DNA of 64,000 bases. Origin: Lacrimispora xylanisolvens. Its GTDB lineage: Bacteria; Bacillota; Clostridia; Lachnospirales; Lachnospiraceae. The stretch is from assembly GCF_002934545.1 (NCBI RefSeq), contig NZ_PTJA01000008.1, positions 1-64,000 on the forward strand, written 5' to 3'. Made by a program: the position numbers and the translations under genes. Below the pieces are notes generated by a model, which saw only the letters and a program-made list of their open reading frames with translations, was not told the DNA's origin and did no database searches. Shown one piece after another: positions 18,322 through 27,802 of this stretch. How positions within the stretch are numbered: the first letter of the stretch is position 1; every line of letters begins with the position of its first letter.

Positions 18322-18351
18322 AGTATAACATATTACATCAAGTTATAACAA
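18322..18351 (-). promoter_or_regulatory. Probable promoter of the bgl operon
   Basis: On the minus strand TTGTTA (18346-18351) and TATACT (18322-18327) are 18 bases apart. The start point would fall just before the RAT. No obvious catabolite-repression site was seen nearby. Confidence 0.55.
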
Positions 18352-18404
18352 CTGTGTATCATTACATATTCAGAGATCGTTTTTTGTGCACTTTCAACAA
18401 TTTT

Positions 18405-19565
18405 TTAGGATTGGCCATCTTTCTCATCAACCATTCCCACTCCTCTGCAATAGGTCTTAATGACTTCATAGGAATCACTGAGTACCACAAGATCCGCATC
18501 GTATCCGGCATTCAGACGCCCTTTTCTGTCATCCACTCCCAGACACTTTGCAGGATTTATGGTACAGGAATTGAGTGCAGAATCAAAAGGTACCATCGCT
18601 TCCTCTACCAGAAGTTTTAAGCCCTTGTTCATCTTCAAGGTACTACCTGCAATGGTTTCTGTTCCCTTTAAATAAGCAAGACCATTTTCTCTGACCTCGA
18701 TATCATGACCACCCAGCTGATACTGGCCCCCTGCCGGACAGTTCTTGGCTCTCAGGGAATCGCTGATCATGATGGCATAGTCCCTGCCTTTTGCCGTATA
18801 ATAGTTGTTTAAAGCTGCCAGGTGGCTGTGACAGCCATCGCAGATGATCTCGCCGTAAATATCCCGTACTCTGAGAGCCGTCCCTACCAGCCCCGGATCC
18901 CGGTGATGATAGGGGGTCATGCCGTTATAGACATGGGTCATGGAGGTGGCGCCGTTGGCAATTCCCATGAGCGCCTGGTCATACGTAGCAGCCGAATGAC
19001 CCATACTCACCACTACGCCATGGTTTTTACAATATTTTGTAAGAGCAAAGTTTTCGTCCCGCTCCGGAGCAAGCGTAATATATTTAATCTTTCCTTTTGC
19101 TGCCTTCTGATAACTTTCAAACTGTTCCACAGAGGGCTTTGCAATGGCTTCCGGAGGCTGTGCTCCTTTGTACTTCATGTCCAGATAAGGACCTTCAAAA
19201 TGAATACCCAGAATCTCGGCACCCTCATAACCATCATTGACAACATTGGCTATGTTGGATACTGCTTTTTCCAGAACTCCGGGCATCTGAGTCACTGTTG
19301 TAGGTAAAAGTGCAGTAACCCCCTCTTCAGGAATTCTTTTAATCCAGTCCCTGAGACCCTGAGGCTCACCGTCATTGGTATCATAGCCATATGCTCCATG
19401 AGTATGAATATCGATAAATCCCGGTACGATCCGATCATTTCCATAATCATGATCGGCCGGCTGGGTTCCATACCCGTTCACTGCTGAAATCTTTCCATCC
19501 GACAGCTCCAGCTGTGCCGGAATAAACTGTCCTGCAATCCATACGCGTCTGCTCTGTATTATCAT
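18405..19565 (-). CDS. nagA: N-acetylglucosamine-6-phosphate deacetylase
   Basis: 386 residues of the amidohydrolase fold. It removes acetate from GlcNAc 6-phosphate. Metal and catalytic motifs are visible: PGFIDIHTHG near residue 50, HFEGPYLD near 130, MGHSAA near 195, THVYNGM near 220 and the ISDSL aspartate near 275. The residues around the 250 region (ICDGCHSH) differ slightly from the usual DGxHxxP, so a related N-acyl sugar phosphate is possible. No nagB is adjacent. AGAGGGG precedes the ATG. It has its own promoter with a palindrome over the start point and is unlikely to need the bgl promoter. Confidence 0.88.
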   Translation of the reverse strand: MIIQSRRVWIAGQFIPAQLELSDGKISAVNGYGTQPADHDYGNDRIVPGFIDIHTHGAYGYDTNDGEPQGLRDWIKRIPEEGVTALLPTTVTQMPGVLEKAVSNIANVVNDGYEGAEILGIHFEGPYLDMKYKGAQPPEAIAKPSVEQFESYQKAAKGKIKYITLAPERDENFALTKYCKNHGVVVSMGHSAATYDQALMGIANGATSMTHVYNGMTPYHHRDPGLVGTALRVRDIYGEIICDGCHSHLAALNNYYTAKGRDYAIMISDSLRAKNCPAGGQYQLGGHDIEVRENGLAYLKGTETIAGSTLKMNKGLKLLVEEAMVPFDSALNSCTINPAKCLGVDDRKGRLNAGYDADLVVLSDSYEVIKTYCRGVGMVDEKDGQS

Positions 19566-19605
19566 ATTCGTACCCCTCTTTCTTTCCGGATCCCTATACT
19601 GATGT

Positions 19606-19622
19606 GTCAGGTCAAGCCTGAC
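19606..19622 (-). promoter_or_regulatory. Palindromic operator candidate at the nagA start point
   Basis: GTCAGG-TCAAG-CCTGAC is a perfect six-base inverted repeat with five-base spacer, set in a wider imperfect repeat (TATACTGA...TCAGTATA). It begins ten bases after the -10 box of the nagA promoter, where a repressor would block initiation. The regulator is not in this window. Confidence 0.5.
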
Positions 19623-19631
19623 CTTTCTTTC

Positions 19632-19660
19632 AGTATATACAGTTGCTTTCCGGTTTTCAA
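19632..19660 (-). promoter_or_regulatory. Promoter of nagA
   Basis: On the minus strand TTGAAA (19655-19660) is followed after 17 bases by TATACT (19632-19637). The next gene on this strand is nagA. Confidence 0.65.
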
Positions 19661-19711
19661 GAAGTTTTGGAAATTTTTTTTATTTTTTTCTTTATTATAA
19701 AAATTGTATCC

Positions 19712-21958
19712 TTACATAATTGGCCAGCGTATGGTCACACGGAATAAATCGGCTTCTGTTTCAACGGTGAGTTTTCCGTTCTGCAGCTCCACAAAGCTTT
19801 TGGCTATTGCCATACCAAGACCGGATCCTTCCGTATTGCGTGCCTGATCTCCTCTGGCAAAACGTTCGGTTATCTCCTCAGGATTAAAGGTCAGCTCGGC
19901 AGCTGATATGTTTTTTAATATGATCTCCACCCAGTCATTCTCTTTTCTCATATCAATGTAAGCCCGGGTTCCTGGCATGGCATATTTGATAATGTTGGTC
20001 AGCAGGTTATCAAAAATCCGGTACGTCTTCTGACTGTCCAGAGACAGAATAATCTTCTCGTCAGGCAGATTCCAGCGAAAATCAATGGTGGATTCCTCAA
20101 TCTTATCGCTAAGTTCAAAACTAACCTCTTTTAACAGACTGACAATATCAACATCCTCCAGATCCAGAGTTACATTGTTGCTGTTTGCCTTGCTGATCTC
20201 AAATAAATCTTCTATCAGCGCTTTTAACCGCATGGATTTCTGTTCCAGAATATCGATATAGGCTTTGCGCTGTTCCGGAGTTGCATGATCATCCTTTAAT
20301 AAATTTACATAGGTTATGATGGCAGTAAGGGGTGTTTTTAAATCGTGAGACATATTGCTGATTAAATCCGTCTTTAACTTCTGGCTTTTGACTTCTTCAT
20401 CAACCACTCCCTTAAGACCGCTCTGAATCTTTTGTATTTCTATTTTAAATGGTTCAAATACACCTAAATCTTCTTCAATTACAACCTCTAAATTTCCTTC
20501 CGCTATCTGATTGGTAGCTTTCAACAGCACGTTGTATTTTCTGCTTAAATCAAGATAATATTTTCTCATCACGAAAAACAGAATAATCGAGTAAAGGAAT
20601 AATGCTCCGATACCCAAAAACCAAAGACTGCACAAAATGGTAAGTACAATAAAATTTACAGCTGCAATTTTAAAGATTGTACGGTCTGATTTTTCCTGTA
20701 AATTAATGTTTCCCAGATATCGATATAATTTTTTCAGGCTGTTTACTACCCAGCCACAGAATAGCCCGCATAAGGTCCTCTCCTTAAAATAACGTTTGAT
20801 ACCAATGTGAAACACGTCTCTCATACACAGGACTGCCCAGTAAATCACAGCAAAAGGTACTGCCCACCAGAGGAGATTCCAAAGCTTAACCATAATATCT
20901 GCTGCTTTAGGAATAAAATTGGCACGTAACAGCGCACTGTATAAATCACCCCGGTTTGTCACTGCAACCAGACTTGTTAGTCCTGCGCCAAAGGCAACCG
21001 AGCCGGCTACGATTCCAACCACCAGCTCCAACGGGGTTCTTAAAATAGCAATTCTATCAGCCATATTCACATCCATACAGGAAAACAGAAACGCAAAAGC
21101 GGCTACGGCGCATACCAGTCCGATAAAGATACGGGTGACACTCCCGGAGTTTTCATAAGCAGTCCAGATATTCCCACTGGTATCTTTAAATGATGCAATC
21201 TGCTGCTCTGACATACCATAGGCAAATGTCATATTCCGTGGATTGGACAGTTTTATATTACCACTCTGGAAATAGTCATCATAATAACTCTCCATAGGAT
21301 CCTTATCTCCAAAATCCTGAAGTGTATTAAGTAAATAAGCTGTATTTTCCCCTCTCACACAGCTGATATCCATGCGCCCAAGTTCATCATAATGTAAAAC
21401 TGCCTGAAATACATAATAACTGTTATTGGGTATAAACCGTCCCTCTGCATGATCCAGGATCACTTTGCCGTTTTCATCTATCATCTGATAATCAATGGAG
21501 TTGCGGATATTCCCAAAATTCCGGTTCCAGTTTTCAAATTCCCGGATGCTGTTTTTGCGAAGACCCCTTAAATATTCTGTTCTTTCGTCCTCTCCGTCTC
21601 CTTCCTCTTTGGTTATCTGAATATTTGATGAAGTTGATCCGGATAATTCAGTGACTGTGCTCCTTTCGCTTCCATCGCTGCTTGCGGCTTTTAGTTCTGC
21701 TTCAGCATCTGGTAGAAAATATTGAAAGGGGGAAAGAATTTTATTCTGCTCTTTCTGTGCATCCTCCAATGCCAAAACGTAATTGCCGTTCACAAGATGT
21801 TTTAAAAAAGCACTCTCTTCGTAGATTGGAGCCCCATTTCTGGAAGACTCATTTTCAAAGTACGGATAAAGTTCCACCATTGCAAATGCTGCGGCAAGAA
21901 TAACTGCCGCGGCCAGTAACCCGCTGATTCTATGCCTGTTTTTCAATTTTATATCCAA
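19712..21958 (-). CDS. Membrane sensor histidine kinase
   Basis: 748 residues. One N-terminal membrane helix (about 12-30) is followed by an extracellular domain to about residue 280, then a group of five or six membrane helices to about 470, a short linker, the dimerisation/H-box MSHDLKTPLTAI (His near 538) and a HATPase domain ending in GSGLGMAIAKSF. The extra multi-helix region is unusual for a HisKA kinase and suggests sensing within the membrane. It overlaps the regulator gene by 29 bases; the apparent start is TTG at 21958 right after GGGGAG, and a second TTG at 21946 is better spaced. The signal is unknown. Confidence 0.88.
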   Translation of the reverse strand: MDIKLKNRHRISGLLAAAVILAAAFAMVELYPYFENESSRNGAPIYEESAFLKHLVNGNYVLALEDAQKEQNKILSPFQYFLPDAEAELKAASSDGSERSTVTELSGSTSSNIQITKEEGDGEDERTEYLRGLRKNSIREFENWNRNFGNIRNSIDYQMIDENGKVILDHAEGRFIPNNSYYVFQAVLHYDELGRMDISCVRGENTAYLLNTLQDFGDKDPMESYYDDYFQSGNIKLSNPRNMTFAYGMSEQQIASFKDTSGNIWTAYENSGSVTRIFIGLVCAVAAFAFLFSCMDVNMADRIAILRTPLELVVGIVAGSVAFGAGLTSLVAVTNRGDLYSALLRANFIPKAADIMVKLWNLLWWAVPFAVIYWAVLCMRDVFHIGIKRYFKERTLCGLFCGWVVNSLKKLYRYLGNINLQEKSDRTIFKIAAVNFIVLTILCSLWFLGIGALFLYSIILFFVMRKYYLDLSRKYNVLLKATNQIAEGNLEVVIEEDLGVFEPFKIEIQKIQSGLKGVVDEEVKSQKLKTDLISNMSHDLKTPLTAIITYVNLLKDDHATPEQRKAYIDILEQKSMRLKALIEDLFEISKANSNNVTLDLEDVDIVSLLKEVSFELSDKIEESTIDFRWNLPDEKIILSLDSQKTYRIFDNLLTNIIKYAMPGTRAYIDMRKENDWVEIILKNISAAELTFNPEEITERFARGDQARNTEGSGLGMAIAKSFVELQNGKLTVETEADLFRVTIRWPIM

Positions 21959-22643
21959 CTCCCCACACCACCTTCAAATATTTCGGTTCCTTCGGATTTA
22001 ATTCAATCTTTTCCCGGATTTTCCTTATGTGCACCATAATGGTATCGGTATTAATTGCCCGTTCATTCCATACTCTTTCATAAATTTCTTCCGCAGAAAA
22101 TACCCTTCCAGGATTTTTCATAAGAAGCGCAAGGATTTTAAATTCTATGGGTGTCAGCTTTACCAGCTTTTCATCTACGGTAACCTCCACCGTGTCTTCA
22201 TTTAATTCCAGACCTCCAATGGAATAGACGTTGCTTTTTTCTTTTTGTTCCTTTGCTTCCAGCATATCCATATACTTTCTGTACCGTCTCAACTGGGAAT
22301 TTACTCTGGCAAGAAGCTCCATGGGGGTAAATGGTTTTGCAACATAGTCATCTGCACCAATATTAAGTCCCATAATTTTATCCACCTCTTCTGATTTGGC
22401 GGACAGAATAATCACCGGAAAATCATGTTTTTCCCGCAGCTTCACAGTCATGGTAATTCCATCCATACGAGGCATCATGACGTCAACAATAGCCAGATGG
22501 ATCTCCTCCTGCTCCAGAATCTTTAAACCCTCCACTCCGTCTGCCGCCTGAAACACTTCGTATCCCTGACTTCTTAAGTATATTTCCACTCCCTGCCTGA
22601 TTTCTTTGTCATCTTCAACTAATAAGATGTGGTTTGCGTCCAT
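21930..22643 (-). CDS. OmpR/PhoB-family response regulator
   Basis: 237 residues: a receiver domain with the acidic pair EDD, phospho-acceptor Asp in VDVMMPRMDG near residue 54, Thr/Ser in ILSAKS and Lys in AKPF, then a winged-helix DNA-binding domain (LTPIEFKILALL...TIMVHIRKIREKIE). It is the partner of the overlapping kinase. AAGGAGAGATCAC precedes the ATG. A TATAAT -10-like hexamer at 22700-22705 has no good -35, which would fit an activated promoter. Confidence 0.94.
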   Translation of the reverse strand: MDANHILLVEDDKEIRQGVEIYLRSQGYEVFQAADGVEGLKILEQEEIHLAIVDVMMPRMDGITMTVKLREKHDFPVIILSAKSEEVDKIMGLNIGADDYVAKPFTPMELLARVNSQLRRYRKYMDMLEAKEQKEKSNVYSIGGLELNEDTVEVTVDEKLVKLTPIEFKILALLMKNPGRVFSAEEIYERVWNERAINTDTIMVHIRKIREKIELNPKEPKYLKVVWGVGYKIEKQA

Positions 22644-22814
22644 GTGATCTCTCCTTATCTATGATAATCCGCCGATTTCTCCCAGCGTTCCCTGCATTTA
22701 TTATACCTCACTCTGATTATTTCTCTATATTCTTAGGATAAAATACCATTCTTAAAATGATTGTCACAGAAAACGAAAGAAATTCTAAAATTCCCAATAT
22801 TATATTTTAAGTAA

Positions 22815-22851
22815 AAAAGGTGCTAAGGAAAACAGCCTCCTTAAGCACCTT
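22815..22851 (-). terminator. Terminator after yhaM
   Basis: On the minus strand AAGGTGCTTAAGGA pairs with TCCTTAGCACCTT around an eight-base loop, with one bulged base, and is followed by TTTTTTAC. It lies just past the stop of the YhaM gene. Confidence 0.85.
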
Positions 22852-22856
22852 ATCAT

Positions 22857-23807
22857 TTAGATTTCGTTTGTAGTCTTTCTGATATTTGTATCCATCAGCC
22901 GGTTAAAGCCCAGCCAGCCATTATTATCCCCGGCCGCTCTCAGCACTTCAATCATGGTCTCCATCTTTGCATCTGTGTTATCTGCAAAATTAAGAGCCAG
23001 TGCCTCAATCAGAGCCGGTTTCTTCGGGGAACCGTATTCCAGTTCTCCATGATGGGCCAGAATACAATGCTTTAATTCGGTAGCGGACTTCTCCGGAAAT
23101 CCGGGAATGGTGCGGATTCTCTCTCCTATCATCTCAGTTCCGATAATGATATGTCCAAGAAGCTGCCCGTCGTCGGTGTAATCATTCTCCGGAAATGTGG
23201 AAAGTTCTTTTGTCTTGCCGATGTCATGAAACATGGCTGCAGTAAGCAAAAGATCCCGGTTAATCATAGGATAATAACCTGCATAATAGTCACAGAGCTT
23301 TACCACACTCAGGGTATGTTCCAGCAGTCCGCCTACAAATCCATGGTGTACGCTCTTTGCTGCAGAATGGAACTGGAATGCCTTGGCAAATGCAGGATCC
23401 TCTATGAAAAAGCTTTCTAAAAGAGCCCGGTAATAAGGACTTTTTACAGAACGGATAAAGCCTGTCAGCTCTTCAAACATCACTTTTATATCTTTACCGG
23501 AAACAGGAAGATAATCCCCAGGGATATATTCTCCTTCTTCCGCTTTTCTGATTCTCTTAATATTCAGCTGATTGGAATTCTGGAACACCGTAACATCTGC
23601 ATCTATGTATACATAATCCAGAGTCTCAAAGTTTCCGATACCCGGGGATCCCAAATCCCAAATTTTTGCATCCACAGTGCCGGTTTTATCCTGAAGTATC
23701 AGGTTGCCGTACTCCTTTCCTGACTTTGTCAGGGAAATCTGCCTGTTTTTGCACAAAAACACATCAGAAACATGCATTCCTTCCCGGAATGATTCGATAT
23801 ACTTCAT
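22857..23807 (-). CDS. yhaM: 3'-5' exoribonuclease YhaM
   Basis: 316 residues: an N-terminal OB-type nucleic-acid-binding domain (GNLILQDKTGTVDAKIWD) and a C-terminal HD-hydrolase domain (HGFVGGLLEHTLSVV, MFHDIGKTKEL, LAHHGELEYGSPKKP) carrying the metal-binding histidines and aspartate. YhaM trims RNA and single-stranded DNA from the 3' end in Firmicutes. It lies 46 bases behind the HtrA-like gene and is followed by a terminator. Confidence 0.93.
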   Translation of the reverse strand: MKYIESFREGMHVSDVFLCKNRQISLTKSGKEYGNLILQDKTGTVDAKIWDLGSPGIGNFETLDYVYIDADVTVFQNSNQLNIKRIRKAEEGEYIPGDYLPVSGKDIKVMFEELTGFIRSVKSPYYRALLESFFIEDPAFAKAFQFHSAAKSVHHGFVGGLLEHTLSVVKLCDYYAGYYPMINRDLLLTAAMFHDIGKTKELSTFPENDYTDDGQLLGHIIIGTEMIGERIRTIPGFPEKSATELKHCILAHHGELEYGSPKKPALIEALALNFADNTDAKMETMIEVLRAAGDNNGWLGFNRLMDTNIRKTTNEI

Positions 23808-23853
23808 TTTTTTCCTCCATATCTCACTGACAGCAACAAGGAAGCCAGGATAG

Positions 23854-25164
23854 TTACCTGGCTCCGATGGTTACCTGATATTGTATCTTTTTATATTCTT
23901 CCCGGCCATTGCGGGATACAGTCACAGGAATGATCTGTCCCGGACTTGATTTTTCCAAAACCACCTGAAAATCCTTCATGGTAACAATGGTTGCTCCGCC
24001 CATCTCAGTGATAATATCACCGCTCTGTATTCCTGTATTGTAAGCAGGGCTGTCTGTATTCACTTCCACTACATAGACTCCCAGAGGCATACCGCTGGTG
24101 TTCATGGCTGAGCTTACTTCCTGTCCTTTGATTCCAAAGTAGGGGAATGGCGCTCCATTGCTCATTTTTTCCAGAATACTCTTGTAATCGGATATGGCCA
24201 TGGCTGCGGTCATATCTTTACTGCTGTCGTTTTTATATTGATCCGTCACCCAGCCAATAATCTGACCGGACGTATTCATAAGAAACGTTCCCACTCCGGC
24301 ATTCCCTCTGACGTCGGTATACAAAATTCTGGTCATTCCGTCAATGATCTGAACATTCTTGGTTATAAAAGAAATAAAACCATATCCAGTTGAATGAACC
24401 ATTCCTGCAGGTCCGCCGATTGCAACTACAATGTCCCCCTGCTTAACCGAATAAGAGTTGCCAAGTTCAATCGCTTTAATATCTTCCAGCTGGGTTCTGC
24501 TAAGTTCCGCTGTGGAAACACTGACAATCGCCATACCAGACAGCTTATCTGTCTGTTTAATCTTCCCCTGAACCTCTGTCCCGTCGGAAAAAGCCACACG
24601 AATGGCTTCTGCATCCTCAACTGCACCTTCCGGTGTTAAAATGAGAAGCTCCTGATTAGCAGATGAAATGATAACCCCGGAAAAAAGTCCGGAGTTCTCA
24701 ACCGGGTTATTAAACCAGTCCGTCTGAGTCTTTACGGAGTGAACCGTAACGATCCCCTTGTCCGCCTTTTGAACCACAGATTTTAAGCTTCCGTAAAGAG
24801 TGCTTAAATCATCTACGGAAAATGGATACTTTTCCATAGCGGACTTAAGAATATCCTCGATTGGTTCTGTCTCAGCCGCAGTTGTAGAAGTTTCAGCAAC
24901 AGAAGTAACGGTCTCAGGCTCATCCTTTGGTATGGTCACCGGAGTCGTCTCACCGGTGGATTCTCCCACAAGTAATCTCTCAGCTACAGGTTTGGATATG
25001 ACAAATGTAACCGCCGCAACCATTCCGAAAATAACTGCAGTCACTAAAAGACCCAGAAATCTTTTCAGCATATCCTTTTTTGACATGGGCTGTTTTACAA
25101 TCTTTTCATTGATAAAACGGCGCGGCTCCGCCTTTCTATCGTCTGGCCCGTTATTTTCCGGCAT
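23854..25164 (-). CDS. HtrA/DegP-like PDZ protein, catalytically dead by sequence
   Basis: 436 residues. A cytoplasmic N-terminus of ~30 residues is followed by one membrane helix (LGLLVTAVIFGMVAAVTFVI), a Thr-rich stalk, a trypsin-like domain (about 130-330) and a PDZ domain (about 335-430, GVYVVEVNTDSPAYNTGIQ). The fold aligns with HtrA, but the three catalytic positions are changed: TNNHVV is TPEGAV (His to Gly), TDLAVL is SGMAIV (Asp to Gly) and GNSGGP is GNAGVG (Ser to Ala). It therefore should not cleave peptide bonds and more likely acts as an envelope-stress scaffold or binding protein. ACC-type ribosome site and start are ordinary. Confidence 0.85.
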   Translation of the reverse strand: MPENNGPDDRKAEPRRFINEKIVKQPMSKKDMLKRFLGLLVTAVIFGMVAAVTFVISKPVAERLLVGESTGETTPVTIPKDEPETVTSVAETSTTAAETEPIEDILKSAMEKYPFSVDDLSTLYGSLKSVVQKADKGIVTVHSVKTQTDWFNNPVENSGLFSGVIISSANQELLILTPEGAVEDAEAIRVAFSDGTEVQGKIKQTDKLSGMAIVSVSTAELSRTQLEDIKAIELGNSYSVKQGDIVVAIGGPAGMVHSTGYGFISFITKNVQIIDGMTRILYTDVRGNAGVGTFLMNTSGQIIGWVTDQYKNDSSKDMTAAMAISDYKSILEKMSNGAPFPYFGIKGQEVSSAMNTSGMPLGVYVVEVNTDSPAYNTGIQSGDIITEMGGATIVTMKDFQVVLEKSSPGQIIPVTVSRNGREEYKKIQYQVTIGAR

Positions 25165-25276
25165 ACTTACCCTCCTTTTCAGAAGACCTAAGTACTATTA
25201 TAAGGTTCTTCCCGGTTTAATGCAAGAAAAACATATGAAACAACCATAATAACAGGGAAAAACAATCACCTGAGGA

Positions 25277-25306
25277 TTGCAGTTTTTGTCTCTCCTATGC
25301 TATACT
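25277..25306 (+). promoter_or_regulatory. Promoter of mutS2
   Basis: TTGCAG (25277-25282) and TATACT (25301-25306) with an 18-base spacer, 84 bases before the mutS2 ATG. No other plus-strand promoter in the 225-base divergent gap looks as good. Confidence 0.5.
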
Positions 25307-25389
25307 GTAACCGATCCCATTATTCAAGAGCCGGTTCTCACGCCGGTTAAATATCCAGAAAGAAAGCAGAATAATTAAGGTATAAACTT

Positions 25390-27780
25390 ATGAATCAAAA
25401 AGCACTGAAAACTTTAGAATACTATAAAATAATTGAACAGCTCATTGAATATGCATCCTGTGAATCCGGAAAAGAACTGTGCCGCAAACTGGTGCCTTCC
25501 ACCGATTATGAGGAAATAACCACCTCCTTAAGGGAAACCACCGATGCAGTCACAAGAGTCCGGCAAAAAGGCGGAATTTCATTTGGGGGTGTGAAAGATA
25601 TCCGGGCTTCCTTAAAACGTCTGGAGGTGGGAAGTTCTCTTGGAATCATTGAGATTTTATCCATCAGCTCCCTTCTTACCGCATCCACAAAAGCAAAGGC
25701 ATACGGCCGCCATGAGGATCAGGAGATTTCCGAAGATTCTCTGGAAGAATTTTTCCGCATTCTGGAGCCATTGACTCCGGTTAACAACGAGATCAAGCGC
25801 TGTATCATTTCTGAGGAAGAAGTAAGTGATGATGCCAGCCCTGGCCTTCACCATGTCAGACGTTCCATGCGTTCTATTAATGATAAGATTCACACACAGA
25901 TGAACTCCATTTTAAATTCCAACCGTTCTTATTTACAGGATGCCGTTATTACCATGCGGGATGGAAGATATTGTCTCCCGGTAAAAGCGGAGCACAAATC
26001 CCAGGTAACCGGAATGGTTCATGACCAGTCCTCTACCGGCTCCACTTTATTTATTGAGCCTATGGCAATTGTAAAGCTGAATAATGATTTAAGAGCTCTG
26101 GAGATTCAGGAACAAAAAGAAATCGAGATGATTCTGGCAGATTTAAGCAACCAGCTGGCACCTTATTTAGAAGAACTGGAGACCAACTTCCATACTCTTA
26201 CCAGACTGGATTTTATTTTCGCCAAAGCAGCACTGGCCAAACATTACAACGCCAGTGAGCCAATTTTTAACACCAAACATGAAATTCATATTAAAGACGG
26301 CCGTCATCCCCTGCTGGACCCCAAAAAGGTTGTTCCCATTAACATTCATTTAGGAAAAACCTTTGACCTTTTAATAGTCACAGGTCCAAACACAGGCGGT
26401 AAGACGGTATCATTAAAAACAGTAGGACTGTTTACCCTGATGGGGCAGTCCGGTCTTCACATTCCGGCATTTGACGGTTCTGAGCTATCCGTATTTGATG
26501 AAGTGTTTGCTGACATCGGTGATGAACAGAGTATTGAACAGAGCCTTAGTACCTTCTCGTCTCATATGACAAACATTGTGCAGATTTTAAATCAGGCAGA
26601 CAGCAACTCTCTCTGCTTATTTGATGAGCTTGGAGCAGGTACAGATCCTACAGAAGGAGCTGCCCTGGCAATCTCCATCCTTTCCTTCCTTCACAATATG
26701 AAATGCCGCACTATGGCAACCACTCATTACAGTGAATTAAAGGTCTTTGCCCTTACTACACCTGGTGTGGAGAATGCCTGCTGCGAATTCAATGTGGAAA
26801 CGCTGCAGCCCACCTACCGGATCCTCATCGGCGTTCCGGGAAAAAGTAATGCCTTTGCCATCTCGAAGAAGCTGGGACTCCCGGATTATATTATCGATGA
26901 GGCTAAAAACCATCTGGAAGCAAAGGATGAAACCTTTGAGGATCTTCTGACGCATCTGGAAGAAAACAGGGTTACCATTGAAAAAGAGAGAATTCAGATT
27001 GCCTCCTATAAGCTGGAAGTGGAACAGCTGAAAGCCCGCCTGACCCAGAAAGAGGAGCGTCTTGACGAGCGCCGGGATAAGATGATAAAAGACGCCAGAG
27101 AAGAGGCACAGAGAATCTTACGGGATGCCAAGGATACCGCAGATTCTACCATACGTCAGATCAATAAGCTGGCAAGCGAATCCGGAGTGAGCAAAGAGCT
27201 GGAAGCAGAGCGAAGCCGGTTAAGAAACAAGCTTCAGGATGTGGACTCTTCCCTGTCTTTAAAGAGAGAACAGAAAAATCCGAAAAAGGGAATTGACCCG
27301 AAAAAGCTGAAGCTGGGAGACGGGGTAAAGGTCTTAAGCATGAACTTAAACGGAACTGTAAACTCCCTTCCCAATGCCAAAGGCGATTTATACGTTCAGA
27401 TGGGGATTTTGCGGTCACTGGTTAACATATCAGACTTAGAGCTCCTTTATGATGATTCCGTTTCTGCACCGTCAGAAAACCGGGCAAAAAAGGCAGGAAG
27501 CGGAAGCAGTTCTACCCGTATGTCCAAATCCTTCTCCATTTCACCTGAAATTAATTTAATCGGCATGACCACAGATGAGGCAATCCCTCAGCTGGACAAA
27601 TATTTAGACGACGCTTATCTTGCCCATCTTCCCCAGGTGCGGGTGGTCCACGGACGCGGTACCGGTGCTTTAAAGAATGCAGTGCATAAGCATTTAAAGA
27701 GATTAAAATATGTAAAAGAATTCCGGCTTGGCGTCTTCGGTGAAGGTGATTCCGGAGTGACCATTGTCTCATTTAAATAA
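25390..27780 (+). CDS. mutS2: Endonuclease MutS2
   Basis: 796 residues, the normal length. The central MutS ATPase domain has Walker A GPNTGGKT near residue 335, Walker B LFDELGAGTDP and the signature STFSSHM; then a coiled-coil arm (about 515-640) and the C-terminal Smr nuclease domain with VVHGRGTGALK near residue 755. MutS2 suppresses recombination and, in Bacillus, helps rescue collided ribosomes through its Smr domain. It is followed 22 bases later by a response regulator gene, possibly on the same transcript. Confidence 0.97.
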   Translation: MNQKALKTLEYYKIIEQLIEYASCESGKELCRKLVPSTDYEEITTSLRETTDAVTRVRQKGGISFGGVKDIRASLKRLEVGSSLGIIEILSISSLLTASTKAKAYGRHEDQEISEDSLEEFFRILEPLTPVNNEIKRCIISEEEVSDDASPGLHHVRRSMRSINDKIHTQMNSILNSNRSYLQDAVITMRDGRYCLPVKAEHKSQVTGMVHDQSSTGSTLFIEPMAIVKLNNDLRALEIQEQKEIEMILADLSNQLAPYLEELETNFHTLTRLDFIFAKAALAKHYNASEPIFNTKHEIHIKDGRHPLLDPKKVVPINIHLGKTFDLLIVTGPNTGGKTVSLKTVGLFTLMGQSGLHIPAFDGSELSVFDEVFADIGDEQSIEQSLSTFSSHMTNIVQILNQADSNSLCLFDELGAGTDPTEGAALAISILSFLHNMKCRTMATTHYSELKVFALTTPGVENACCEFNVETLQPTYRILIGVPGKSNAFAISKKLGLPDYIIDEAKNHLEAKDETFEDLLTHLEENRVTIEKERIQIASYKLEVEQLKARLTQKEERLDERRDKMIKDAREEAQRILRDAKDTADSTIRQINKLASESGVSKELEAERSRLRNKLQDVDSSLSLKREQKNPKKGIDPKKLKLGDGVKVLSMNLNGTVNSLPNAKGDLYVQMGILRSLVNISDLELLYDDSVSAPSENRAKKAGSGSSSTRMSKSFSISPEINLIGMTTDEAIPQLDKYLDDAYLAHLPQVRVVHGRGTGALKNAVHKHLKRLKYVKEFRLGVFGEGDSGVTIVSFK

Positions 27781-27802
27781 ATATTAGAACGGGGGATCCA
27801 TT

